Source: JBOGFC01 sp050742155 (GTDB lineage Bacteria > Actinomycetota > Acidimicrobiia > Spongiisociales > JALYHC01). From it: a stretch of 13,437 bases of DNA. Shown here piece after piece: positions 6,335 through 13,312 of this stretch (the stretch's first letter is position 1; every line of letters begins with the position of its first letter). Made by a program: the position numbers and the translations under genes. The notes under the pieces are model-generated. The model saw only the letters and a program-made list of their open reading frames with translations, did no database searches and had not been told where the DNA came from. The stretch covers positions 1 through 13,437 of the forward strand of contig JBOGFC010000182.1 in NCBI GenBank assembly GCA_050742155.1, in the 5' to 3' direction.

Positions 6335-7519
6335 ATGAGCGGTCGGGGACTGGCAGGCCGGTCGACGGTGGTGCTTGCCCTTTGGATGGCGGGCATCGGC
6401 ACGGCGGCCGGCCAGGAGACCATCGCCTGCCCGCTCACCGAGGGCATCATCGTCGAGTTCGGCGAGCGTCTCCGATCAGACCAGGACGAGTCCGCGGCGA
6501 CCTCCGGGGTGGTGAGCGTCTCGGTCCCGGCCGGGACGTACGACGTGGTGTTGGTCTCCTTCGACGACAGCTCCAAAGGTCAGCCCCGAGAGCAGTGGGT
6601 GCTGGAAGGACTGGCAGGGTCCTCCGTGGTGTTCACCTCCTCGGCCTCCCCGGACATCCCGGATGATTCCGACCTGGTGGTAGCCACCGTGGACACGGGC
6701 GTGCAGGTGCCGGCCCTGACAGCCGCCCGGGCCCGCCATGCCGCCTTTCCGGATCCCTCCAGCCCCAACTCCCTGGACGCCGTCTGCGCCTCCTTCGTGG
6801 CGGTGGCCCCTCCCACCACCACCACCACCACGACCACGACCAGCACCACCACGACGACCACCACGACGGTCGTCCCGCCTTCGATCTCCGTGACCGTCGA
6901 CAAGACCAACGACGCCGACCAGGACGGCACCTTCTCGGACGAGGAGTCGCTGGTGGTCGATCCCGCTACACCGGGGCTGCGAGGCACGGTCGCCTTCCGG
7001 GCCGTCATCACCAACACCGGGTCGCTGGACGTGGTCATCAACCAGGTAACCGATGCCTTCGGCCCCCACGCGATCCGTGTCTGTCCGGAATTGGAGGGGG
7101 CCGTCCTCTCCCCGGCCGGCTCGACGACTTGTCAGTTCGTCATCGAGAATTACGCTCCGCTGAGCGGGGCCACCCAGCTCGACACCGTCACTGTGGCCGT
7201 CGCCGAGGCCGCTGACCCAGACAACTTGGCCCGCGCCGAGGACACCTCGGTGGTCAATTTCGTCAAGATCCTGGGTCCCACCACCACCAGCACCACCACC
7301 GTTCTACCGACCACCACGTCGACGGCGCCCACGCTTCCCTTCACCGGCCCCCCGCCAGCCGGACTGGTGAGCGGACTAGGCGTCGGCCTGATGCTGGCCA
7401 GCGCGGCGCTGCTGGGGACGGCGCGCCGGCTGGCCGGGGGCGTCGTGCTTTCCTCCACCAACTGGCTGGCCGAGTCCGGGGCCACGCGGCCCTATCGGCA
7501 ACCGGGCCCGCTGCCGTAG
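6335..7519 (+). CDS. LPFTG surface protein with one EF-hand-loop repeat and long C-terminal tail
   Basis: 394-aa predicted wall protein. Signal peptide about 1-25 (ends GTAAG). Residues about 26-155 form an unrecognised domain with two cysteines (C31 and one in AVCASF). A Thr-codon linker (nt 6815-6868) leads to one module of about 130 aa that is homologous to the repeats of the second surface protein: EF-hand-type loop DADQDGTFSDEE (193-204), then VVDPATPGLRG and TTCQF. A second Thr-rich linker precedes LPFTG (334-338) and the membrane helix. The tail after the helix is unusually long for a sortase signal (about 30 residues) and contains SSTNWL, similar to RSTDWI in the second protein. ATG 6335 has GAGGAG (6321-6326) 8 nt upstream. 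Nucleotides 6950-7009 match 4100-4159 at 54 of 60 positions, indicating fairly recent duplication or gene conversion. Confidence 0.9.
   Translation: MSGRGLAGRSTVVLALWMAGIGTAAGQETIACPLTEGIIVEFGERLRSDQDESAATSGVVSVSVPAGTYDVVLVSFDDSSKGQPREQWVLEGLAGSSVVFTSSASPDIPDDSDLVVATVDTGVQVPALTAARARHAAFPDPSSPNSLDAVCASFVAVAPPTTTTTTTTTSTTTTTTTTVVPPSISVTVDKTNDADQDGTFSDEESLVVDPATPGLRGTVAFRAVITNTGSLDVVINQVTDAFGPHAIRVCPELEGAVLSPAGSTTCQFVIENYAPLSGATQLDTVTVAVAEAADPDNLARAEDTSVVNFVKILGPTTTSTTTVLPTTTSTAPTLPFTGPPPAGLVSGLGVGLMLASAALLGTARRLAGGVVLSSTNWLAESGATRPYRQPGPLP
6815..6868 (+). repeat. Thr-codon (ACC/ACG) triplet tract
   Basis: Eighteen codons in a row, nearly all ACC or ACG, code for an almost pure threonine linker between the N-terminal domain and the EF-hand module. 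Slippage here would change linker length without breaking the frame. Such Thr-rich stretches are typical O-glycosylation or wall-spanning linkers (inference). Confidence 0.75.
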
Positions 7520-7573
7520 CCGTCCCGTCCCGGCGAGGCTTGGTCTGACTTCCAGTACCTACCAGGAGATCGC

Positions 7574-7603
7574 TTTACTTCGACGGTGACGCCCTTCTAG
7601 GCT
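7574..7603 (+). promoter_or_regulatory. Putative promoter of the CAP/repeat protein gene
   Basis: TTTACT (7574-7579), 18 bp, TAGGCT (7598-7603). Predicted transcript starts near 7610, about 50 nt before the ATG at 7658. Unlike the four LPFTG genes there is no CAC...GTG dyad around the -10 box. Confidence 0.4.
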
Positions 7604-7657
7604 GCCCCGGATCTGGGGAGCCCCTGAGGGCTGCGTGGAGTGAGGGGCAGGGTGCGG

Positions 7658-8783
7658 ATGGCCCGAGCACGTATCCGGATCCTTTGGTTGGCGGTGTCGG
7701 CGCCGGCTTGGCTGGTCGGTCCGGCCTGGGCCACCGACCCATACGTCGATGTCGCCGAAGTCCGCGGGCAGGCGCTGGTGGTCTCCGCCGCGGCGGTCGA
7801 GGTGGCCACCGCCTCCGCCGGCACCCAGGCCGCCGCCGGGTCCGTCTTTCATGCCGACCTGTCGAGCCTATTGGCCTCCTGCACGTCAGGTCGTGGGTCG
7901 CGGAAGCGACCTCGGATCGATCATGAGTGCCTTTCTGGCCAGCCCCGCGCACTGGAACGTGATCACCTCGCCCGCCTGGACCTCCATGGGTGCCGGGCAG
8001 GTGGTGGGCGGCGACGGTCTCCTGTACGTGTCACTGATCTTCTGCGCGGCGCCCGGCTCCTATTCGGAGCCGATCCTCGTGGCGGGGAGCCTTCCGCCCG
8101 GGGATGCTATCGGCCAGCAGGATCCTACCCAGGGGCGGTGGTCGCTGGCCGACTCCGGCGGGGTCAGCTCCTTCTACTTCGGCAACCCGGGGGACGTTCC
8201 GATGACCTGCGACTGGGACGGCGACGGCCTGGACACCGTAGGGCTGTACCGGCCCTCGAACGGGTTCCTCTACCTGCGCAACTCGAACACCCAGGGGGTG
8301 GCGGAGGTCCAGATCTTCTACGGCGACCCCTCCGACCAGCCGGTCTGCGGGGACTGGAACGGGGACGGGGTCGACACGATCGGGATCTACCGCACCTCCT
8401 CCCAGACCTTCCACCTCCGCAACACCAACACCCAGGGGGTGGCGGACGTGAGCTTCGTGTTCGGCAATCCCGGCGACCGGCCCTTCGCCGGCGATTGGGA
8501 TGGGGACGGCGCCGACACAGTGGGCCTCTACCGCCTCTCCACCGGCCGGGTGTACATCACCAACCACAACCAAACCGGCGTCGCCGAGTTCGATGGGTAC
8601 TACGGGAACCCGGGTGACCGGTTCGTGGTGGGTGACTGGGATCAGGATGGAACGGACTCGTTCGGCATCTTCCGGCCGTCGGAGGCCACCTTCTACCTGA
8701 CCAACGAGATCGGAAGCGCCACGGCCGAGCTGGTCATCTCGTTCGGCTCCATCGTCAGCCGCCCCGTGGCCGGTGAGTGGTGA
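7658..8783 (+). CDS. Secreted CAP-like domain plus 47-aa FG-GAP-type repeat protein, apparent frameshift
   Basis: Predicted exported, non-anchored protein; no LPFTG. The first part reads in the frame of ATG 7658: signal peptide ending AWA, then a short region ending SVFHADLSSLLASCT. Near 7886 coding character moves to the frame containing 7749-8783, which continues GRGSDLGSIMSAFLASPAHWNV and YVSLIFCA. Together these match the second half of a CAP (SCP/PR-1) domain, although its first helix is reduced. One extra base (or a loss of 2 mod 3) explains the shift. Four full 47-aa repeats and one partial follow (8178-8783), each with a DWDGDGxD-like calcium motif, as in FG-GAP/VCBS proteins. The start is uncertain: GTG at 7640 and 7653 are in frame. 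It may be a pseudogene, a sequencing error, or a shorter protein from an internal start. No slippery sequence is visible. Confidence 0.75.
8178..8783 (+). repeat. Four and a half tandem 141-bp (47-aa) repeats
   Basis: Repeat starts at 8178, 8319, 8460, 8601 and 8742, exactly 141 bp apart. Consensus parts are FGNPGDxPxxGDWDGDG, then DTVGLYRPS, then YLRNxNTQGVAE. The last copy ends after VAGEW, just before its calcium loop, while the segment just before the first copy (GRWSLADSGGVSSF) looks like the back half of a repeat. The two halves could complete a closed ring (inference). Confidence 0.9.
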
Positions 8784-8842
8784 GGGCCAAAACCCTAGGG
8801 CGGCGGGCAGCGCGATCGCTAACATGCCGCCCATGATGGACG

Positions 8843-11440
8843 ATGCAGCCAACGTACGACCCGGCGGCTACCGAGGCCCGCTGGTACGCGGCGTGGGAGA
8901 AGGCCGGCCTCTTCCGGCCTGAGTTCCACCCGGACGGCGCGCCTTTCAGCATCGTCATCCCTCCCCCCAACGTCACCGGCTCCCTGCACATGGGCCACGC
9001 TCTGGACTTGACCATCCAGGACGTGATCATCCGTCGTCGCCGCATGCAGGGTTACGCCGCCCTCTGGCTGCCCGGCGTCGATCACGCAGGCATCGCCACC
9101 CAGAACGTGGTGGAGCGTGAGCTGGCCGAAGAGGGCCTCACCCGCTACGACCTGGGAAGGGAGCGCTTCGTGGAGCGGGTGTGGGCCTGGAAGGGCCGGT
9201 ACGGGGGCCGCATCACCGAGCAGATCCGGCGCATGGGCTACTCCTGCGACTGGAGCCGAGAGCGCTTCACCATGGACGAGGGCCTCTCCCGGGCGGTGCG
9301 GGAGGTGTTCGTGCGCCTCTACGACGAGGGACTCATCTACCGGGGGGAGCGCATCATCAACTGGTGCCCCCGCTGCCGGACCGCCCTGTCCGACATCGAG
9401 GTGGTCCATGACGAGGTGATCGGGGAGCTGGTCTATATCACCTATCCCTTCATCGACCGGCCCGGAGGGATCACCGTGGCCACCACCCGCGCCGAGACCA
9501 TGCTGGGCGACACGGCGGTGGCGGTCCACCCCGACGATCCCCGCTACCGGGACGCGGTGGGCCGCACGCTCCGCCTCCCGCTTCTGGGCCGGGAGATCCC
9601 GGTGGTGGCCGACGAGGCGGTCGATCCCGGGTTCGGCACCGGAGCGGTCAAGGTGACTCCGGCTCATGACGTCAACGACTTCGAGATCGCCGAGCGCCAG
9701 GGCCTGCCGGCGGTGATCATCTTCGACCAGGCGGCTGCCATCACCGAGGCAGGCGGGCGCTTCGCCGGAATGGACCGCTACGCCGCCCGGGAGGCGGTCA
9801 AGGCGGCCCTGGCCGAGGAGGGGGCCCTGGAGAAGGTGGAGGAGCACCGGTACGCGGTGGGCCGCTGTGAGCGCTGCGAGACGGTGGTGGAGCCGATGCT
9901 CTCCCGGCAGTGGTTCGTGGCGGTGCGCCCGCTCTCCGAGCCGGCCATCAGCGCGGTCAGGGACGAGCGGACGCGCCTGGTGCCCTCCCGCTGGGAGAAG
10001 AGCTACTTCCACTGGATGGAGAACCTGCGGGACTGGTGCATCAGCCGCCAGATCTGGTGGGGGCACCGAATCCCGGCCTGGTACTGCGAGTGCGGGGAGG
10101 TGATCGTGGCCCGTGAGGAGCCGGAGTCCTGCCCGGCCTGCGGGTCCACCGAGCTGCGCCAGGACGAGGACGTGCTCGACACCTGGTTCTCGGCCGCCCT
10201 GTGGCCGTTCAGCACCCTGGGCTGGCCGGAGGAGACTGAGGACCTCAAGACCTTCTACCCAACCTCGGTGTTGGTGACCGGCTTCGACATCCTCTACTTC
10301 TGGGTGGCCCGCATGCTGCAGATGGGCCTGCACTTCCTGGGAGAGGTGCCGTTTCGCGAGGTGATGCTGCACGGCCTGGTGCGGGATGCCGAGGGGCGCA
10401 AGATGTCCAAGTCGCTCGGCAACACGGTGGACCCGCTGGAGATCGTGGCCGAGCACGGGGCCGACCCGCTCCGTCTGGCCCTCATCCAGGCGGCCACCCC
10501 CGGTCAGGACGTGCCTTTTCAACGGGAGTGGGTAGTAGCCGCCCGGCGCTTCGGCAACAAGGTGTGGAACGCGGTGCGCCTCACCCTCCGGCACGTGGAG
10601 CCGGGGAGCATCCCGGCCGAAGGTGGTTACCCGGAGGACCCCGGGCCGGAAGGAGCCTGGATCCTGGCCCGACTGAGGGACGTGCAGGGTCGCTTCGACG
10701 CGCTCTGCGACCGGTATCGCTTCGCCGACGCCTACAGCCTCCTCTACCAGTTCGCCTGGTCGGAGGTGTTCGACTGGTATCTGGAGATGGCCAAGATCCC
10801 CCTCCAGGATCCCGAGCGAGCCGGCGCGGCGCGCGGCACGCTCGGGGTGGTGATGCGCGACCTCCTCAAGCTCCTCCACCCGGCCGTCCCCTTCCTCACC
10901 GAAGAGCTCTGGTCGGAGCTGTCCGGCCGGTCACTCCTGGCCGGCTCTCGCTGGCCGGAGCCCCCTGCCTACCGGGCTCCGGTGGGGATGGAGACGTTCC
11001 AGGAGCTGGTGACCGGGATCCGCCGCTTCCGGGCCGAGCACGGCCTGGCACCCGCCGAGCCGCTCACCGTGCAGATCGTCGACCCCGAGGAGACTGCCGC
11101 TCCGTGGTGGCCGGAGCAGCTGCGAGGGCTGGCCGATGCCGAGCTCGAGTTCCGGAAGGACCCCCCGGCCGGCTCGGGGTTCACCAGGGTGGTGGCCGGA
11201 TCGGCGCAGGGCTTCATAGGCTTGGCCGGGCTGGTCGACCTGGAGGCCGAGCGCGAGCGCCTGGCCCGCTCGATCGCCGAGTGCGAGGCCGAGCTGTCCC
11301 GCTCCCAGGCCAAGCTGGCCAATCCCAACTTCGTCGGCCGCGCTCCCGACGAGGTGGTGCAGAAGGAGCGGGCCAAGGTGGAAGAGCTCGAGGAGCGACG
11401 AGCCAAGCTCTCCGCTCAGCTCGAGGAGTTGGGCGGCTAG
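8843..11440 (+). CDS. valS: Valine--tRNA ligase
   Basis: Class I aminoacyl-tRNA synthetase that charges tRNA-Val with valine in the cytoplasm and edits mischarged threonine. Its 865 aa are the usual bacterial length. Visible features in order: PPPNVTGSLHMGHA with the HIGH-type signature HMGH (49-52); CPRC near 175-178; the CP1 editing domain with TTRAETMLGD (214-223) and GTGAVKVTPAHDVND; a metal-binding type Cys cluster (YCECGE, CPACGS); DEDVLDTWFSAALWPFS (441-457); KMSKS (520-524); the anticodon-binding domain; and a C-terminal coiled coil (about 797-865) typical of ValRS. The ATG at 8843 is the only suitable start in frame. It has no clear ribosome site; a weak TAACAT (8820-8825) may be a -10 box giving a very short leader. 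folC begins 8 bp after its stop. Confidence 0.98.
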   Translation: MQPTYDPAATEARWYAAWEKAGLFRPEFHPDGAPFSIVIPPPNVTGSLHMGHALDLTIQDVIIRRRRMQGYAALWLPGVDHAGIATQNVVERELAEEGLTRYDLGRERFVERVWAWKGRYGGRITEQIRRMGYSCDWSRERFTMDEGLSRAVREVFVRLYDEGLIYRGERIINWCPRCRTALSDIEVVHDEVIGELVYITYPFIDRPGGITVATTRAETMLGDTAVAVHPDDPRYRDAVGRTLRLPLLGREIPVVADEAVDPGFGTGAVKVTPAHDVNDFEIAERQGLPAVIIFDQAAAITEAGGRFAGMDRYAAREAVKAALAEEGALEKVEEHRYAVGRCERCETVVEPMLSRQWFVAVRPLSEPAISAVRDERTRLVPSRWEKSYFHWMENLRDWCISRQIWWGHRIPAWYCECGEVIVAREEPESCPACGSTELRQDEDVLDTWFSAALWPFSTLGWPEETEDLKTFYPTSVLVTGFDILYFWVARMLQMGLHFLGEVPFREVMLHGLVRDAEGRKMSKSLGNTVDPLEIVAEHGADPLRLALIQAATPGQDVPFQREWVVAARRFGNKVWNAVRLTLRHVEPGSIPAEGGYPEDPGPEGAWILARLRDVQGRFDALCDRYRFADAYSLLYQFAWSEVFDWYLEMAKIPLQDPERAGAARGTLGVVMRDLLKLLHPAVPFLTEELWSELSGRSLLAGSRWPEPPAYRAPVGMETFQELVTGIRRFRAEHGLAPAEPLTVQIVDPEETAAPWWPEQLRGLADAELEFRKDPPAGSGFTRVVAGSAQGFIGLAGLVDLEAERERLARSIAECEAELSRSQAKLANPNFVGRAPDEVVQKERAKVEELEERRAKLSAQLEELGG

Positions 11441-11448
11441 GAGGCACC

Positions 11449-12795
11449 ACGGACTATCAGGAGGCCATCTCCTACCTGGAGGCGCACATCGGCCTGGGCA
11501 TGAAGCCCGGCCTGGAGCGCACCGCCCGGTTGCTGGAGATGATGGCCGACCCGCACCACGGCTACCCGGCCGTCCACATCACCGGCTCCAATGGGAAGAC
11601 CTCCACCGCCCGCATCGCCACCTCGATCCTGGCCGCCCATGGACTGGCGGTCGGGACGTACACCTCGCCGCACCTGGAGCGCTGGGAGGAACGGTTCTCA
11701 CTCGACGGGAAGTCGGCCACTCCCGAGGAATTCGCGGTCGCCATCTCCGAGGCGGCCCCCTTCGTGGAGCTGCTTCGCCGGGAAACGGGCGACCCGGCCA
11801 CCATCTTCGAGATCCTCACCGTGGCGGCTTTCTCCTGGTTCGCCGAGCGGGCGGTGGACGCGGCGGTGGTGGAGGTGGGGCTGGGGGGGCGGCTGGACTC
11901 CACCAACGTGTTGCGAAGCGAGGTGGCGGTGGTGACCGGGGTGTCCCGTGAGCACACCCAGTGGCTGGGTGACACGGTGGGCGAGATCGCCGGCGAGAAG
12001 CTGGCCATCGCCAAGGAAGGGAGCGTGCTGGTCACCGGCCCCTTACCGGAGGAGGCGGAGCGGGTGGCCGCCACCCGGGTCGAACAGTCGGGGGTCCCCT
12101 GGCGTCGCTTCGGGACCGACTTCGAGACCGTGGATGCCCAGCAGGCGGTCGGGGGCTGGCTGTGCGAGGTGAGCGGGATCTACGAGACGTATTCGGGCGT
12201 GCCTCTCCGCATGCACGGACGACACCAGACCCGCAACCTGGCGGTAGCGGTGGCGGCCTGCGAGGAGCTCTTCGGCAGGGCCCTCTCGCCGGAGGCCACC
12301 CGCCGGGGAGCCGAGCAGGCTCCCTCCCAAGGGCGCCTGGAGGTGGTGGGACGGAACCCCCTGGTGCTCCTCGATGGGGCCCACAACCCGGAGAGCTTCG
12401 CAGCGCTGGGAGCGTCCCTGCAGGAGGAGTTTCCTGCCTTCCGGTGGCAGGTGGTGTTGGGGGCGCTGGGGGACAAGGACCTGCCCAACATGCTCGACCG
12501 CCTCCGGGTGGAGATCGCCGATGTGTATGCCACCGCTCCGGTGAGTGAGCGGGCCCGTCCCGTCGCCGAGATCGCCGCCGCCGCCCGCTCGGCCTTCGGG
12601 GAGGCGCCTGTGCACGAGGTGCCGAGTGTTCCGGAGGCGGTCACCCGGGCGCTGGCCGGCGCCGGGCCGGAGGGGGCGGTGCTGGTGACCGGCTCCCTCT
12701 ACGTGGTGGGGGAGGCCCGCTCGACCCTGGCTCCCGACCAGGCACGCGGGCTGGTGGTCGCTACCATCGCCGAGCCCCTGGACATGGAGCACTAG
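11449..12795 (+). CDS. folC: Folylpolyglutamate synthase / dihydrofolate synthase, apparent ACG start
   Basis: Mur-ligase-family enzyme that adds glutamate to folates (and in many bacteria to dihydropteroate) using ATP, keeping folate in the cell. P-loop GSNGKTS (46-52), VEVGLGGRLDSTNV (from 141), the GEKLAI region corresponding to the conserved EKAGI motif, and DGAHNP (309-314) are all present. If read from 11449 the product is 448 aa, normal for FolC, and starts xDYQEAISYLEAHIGLG, where homologues typically begin MDY. The codon at 11449 is ACG, not ATG; AGGAGG (11439-11444) overlaps the valS stop and lies 4 nt upstream. The first in-frame ATG, at 11500, would remove conserved sequence. Upstream readable frame inside valS has no sensible start. 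The stop overlaps the ndk start codon by one base. Function is firm; start is tentative. Confidence 0.95.
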   Translation, partial: TDYQEAISYLEAHIGLGMKPGLERTARLLEMMADPHHGYPAVHITGSNGKTSTARIATSILAAHGLAVGTYTSPHLERWEERFSLDGKSATPEEFAVAISEAAPFVELLRRETGDPATIFEILTVAAFSWFAERAVDAAVVEVGLGGRLDSTNVLRSEVAVVTGVSREHTQWLGDTVGEIAGEKLAIAKEGSVLVTGPLPEEAERVAATRVEQSGVPWRRFGTDFETVDAQQAVGGWLCEVSGIYETYSGVPLRMHGRHQTRNLAVAVAACEELFGRALSPEATRRGAEQAPSQGRLEVVGRNPLVLLDGAHNPESFAALGASLQEEFPAFRWQVVLGALGDKDLPNMLDRLRVEIADVYATAPVSERARPVAEIAAAARSAFGEAPVHEVPSVPEAVTRALAGAGPEGAVLVTGSLYVVGEARSTLAPDQARGLVVATIAEPLDMEH

Positions 12796-13199
12796 TGGAG
12801 GAGCGCACTCTCGTGCTGGCCAAGCCCAATGCCGTCCAGCGCGGGCTGGTGGGGGAGATCGTGTCCCGCCTGGAACAGAAGGGGCTGCGCCTGGAGGGCA
12901 TCGCACGGCTGACGGTGGACGGCGAGCGGGCCGCGCTCCTGTACGCCGAGCACCAGGGAAAGGCCTTCTACGACGACCTGGTGGCCTTTATCACCAGCGG
13001 GCCGGTGGTGGCCATGGAGTGGTCGGGCGAGCAGGCGGTGGCCGTGGTCCGCACGCTCATCGGCGCCACCGACCCGTTGGAGGCCGGACCCGGGACCATC
13101 CGGGGTGACTTCGGCCTCTCCATCGGCGAGAACCTGGTGCACGGGTCAGACTCGCCGGAGAGCGCCAAGCGGGAGCTCGACCTGTTCTTTCCGGGCTGA
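12795..13199 (+). CDS. ndk: Nucleoside-diphosphate kinase
   Basis: Transfers the gamma-phosphate between NTPs and NDPs through a phosphohistidine, balancing nucleotide pools. It has 134 aa, the normal length. The active-site His116 is in NLVHGSDSPESAKRE, and GPVVAM and APGTIRGDFG-like sequence (GPGTIRGDFGLSI) are conserved. It starts with GTG at 12795, which shares its G with the folC stop TAG; GGAG (12786-12789) is 5 nt upstream, so translation is probably coupled to folC. Small departures from the family: KPNA (10-13) where KPDG is usual, and LLYAEHQGKAFY where HYxEHKxKPFF is usual. The essential Lys, Tyr, Arg and His remain, so the enzyme is probably active. Confidence 0.97.
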   Translation: MEERTLVLAKPNAVQRGLVGEIVSRLEQKGLRLEGIARLTVDGERAALLYAEHQGKAFYDDLVAFITSGPVVAMEWSGEQAVAVVRTLIGATDPLEAGPGTIRGDFGLSIGENLVHGSDSPESAKRELDLFFPG

Positions 13200-13206
13200 A
13201 CCGGCC

Positions 13207-13230
13207 GCCATGGGCCCGGGGCCGGGTGGC
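13207..13230 (+). terminator. Possible weak hairpin after ndk
   Basis: GCCA (13207-13210) and TGGC (13227-13230) enclose GGCC (13213-13216) and GGCC (13220-13223) around a CGG loop. Small internal loops interrupt the stem and there is no T-run. It lies 8 bp after the ndk stop, where a terminator would be expected before the SOS-type promoter. Confidence 0.35.
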
Positions 13231-13268
13231 TCACCGACGGCGCAGGCGCGATTAGCCGGGGCGCGTTT

Positions 13269-13291
13269 CTGTCACAGGTGGGTTGTATGAT
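13269..13291 (+). promoter_or_regulatory. Possible PafBC (RecA-NDp)-type promoter
   Basis: CTGTCACAG (13269-13277), exactly 8 bp, TATGAT (13286-13291). The published mycobacterial DNA-damage motif is about TTGTCRGTG-N8-TANNNT; the upstream half matches at 6 of 9 positions and the -10 and spacing fit fully. TATGAT is in any case a good -10 box, with no usual -35 box. Confidence 0.35.
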
Positions 13292-13306
13292 CAAACACAT
13301 GTTCGA
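13291..13306 (+). promoter_or_regulatory. LexA-type SOS box
   Basis: TCAAACACATGTTCGA differs at one position from the actinobacterial LexA consensus TCGAAC-N4-GTTCGA. It touches the -10 box TATGAT and covers the expected transcription start, a classical repression position, and lies 6 bp before the ATG of the DUF222-like gene. Confidence 0.75.
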
Positions 13307-13312
13307 GAGTAG

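Noticed and set aside
7749..7880. N-terminal part of the 7749-8783 frame as the genuine start of the repeat protein
   Set aside because: The first 45 residues are Pro/Arg-rich shadow sequence; the signal peptide is in the neighbouring frame.
8819..10879. 686-codon minus-strand open frame across valS
   Set aside because: Shadow of valS codon bias; no recognisable motif, promoter or ribosome site.
10528..11448. Upstream extension of the folC frame through the end of valS
   Set aside because: The translated extension is Arg/Pro/Gly-rich without homology and overlaps conserved valS sequence; only the part from about 11449 is FolC.
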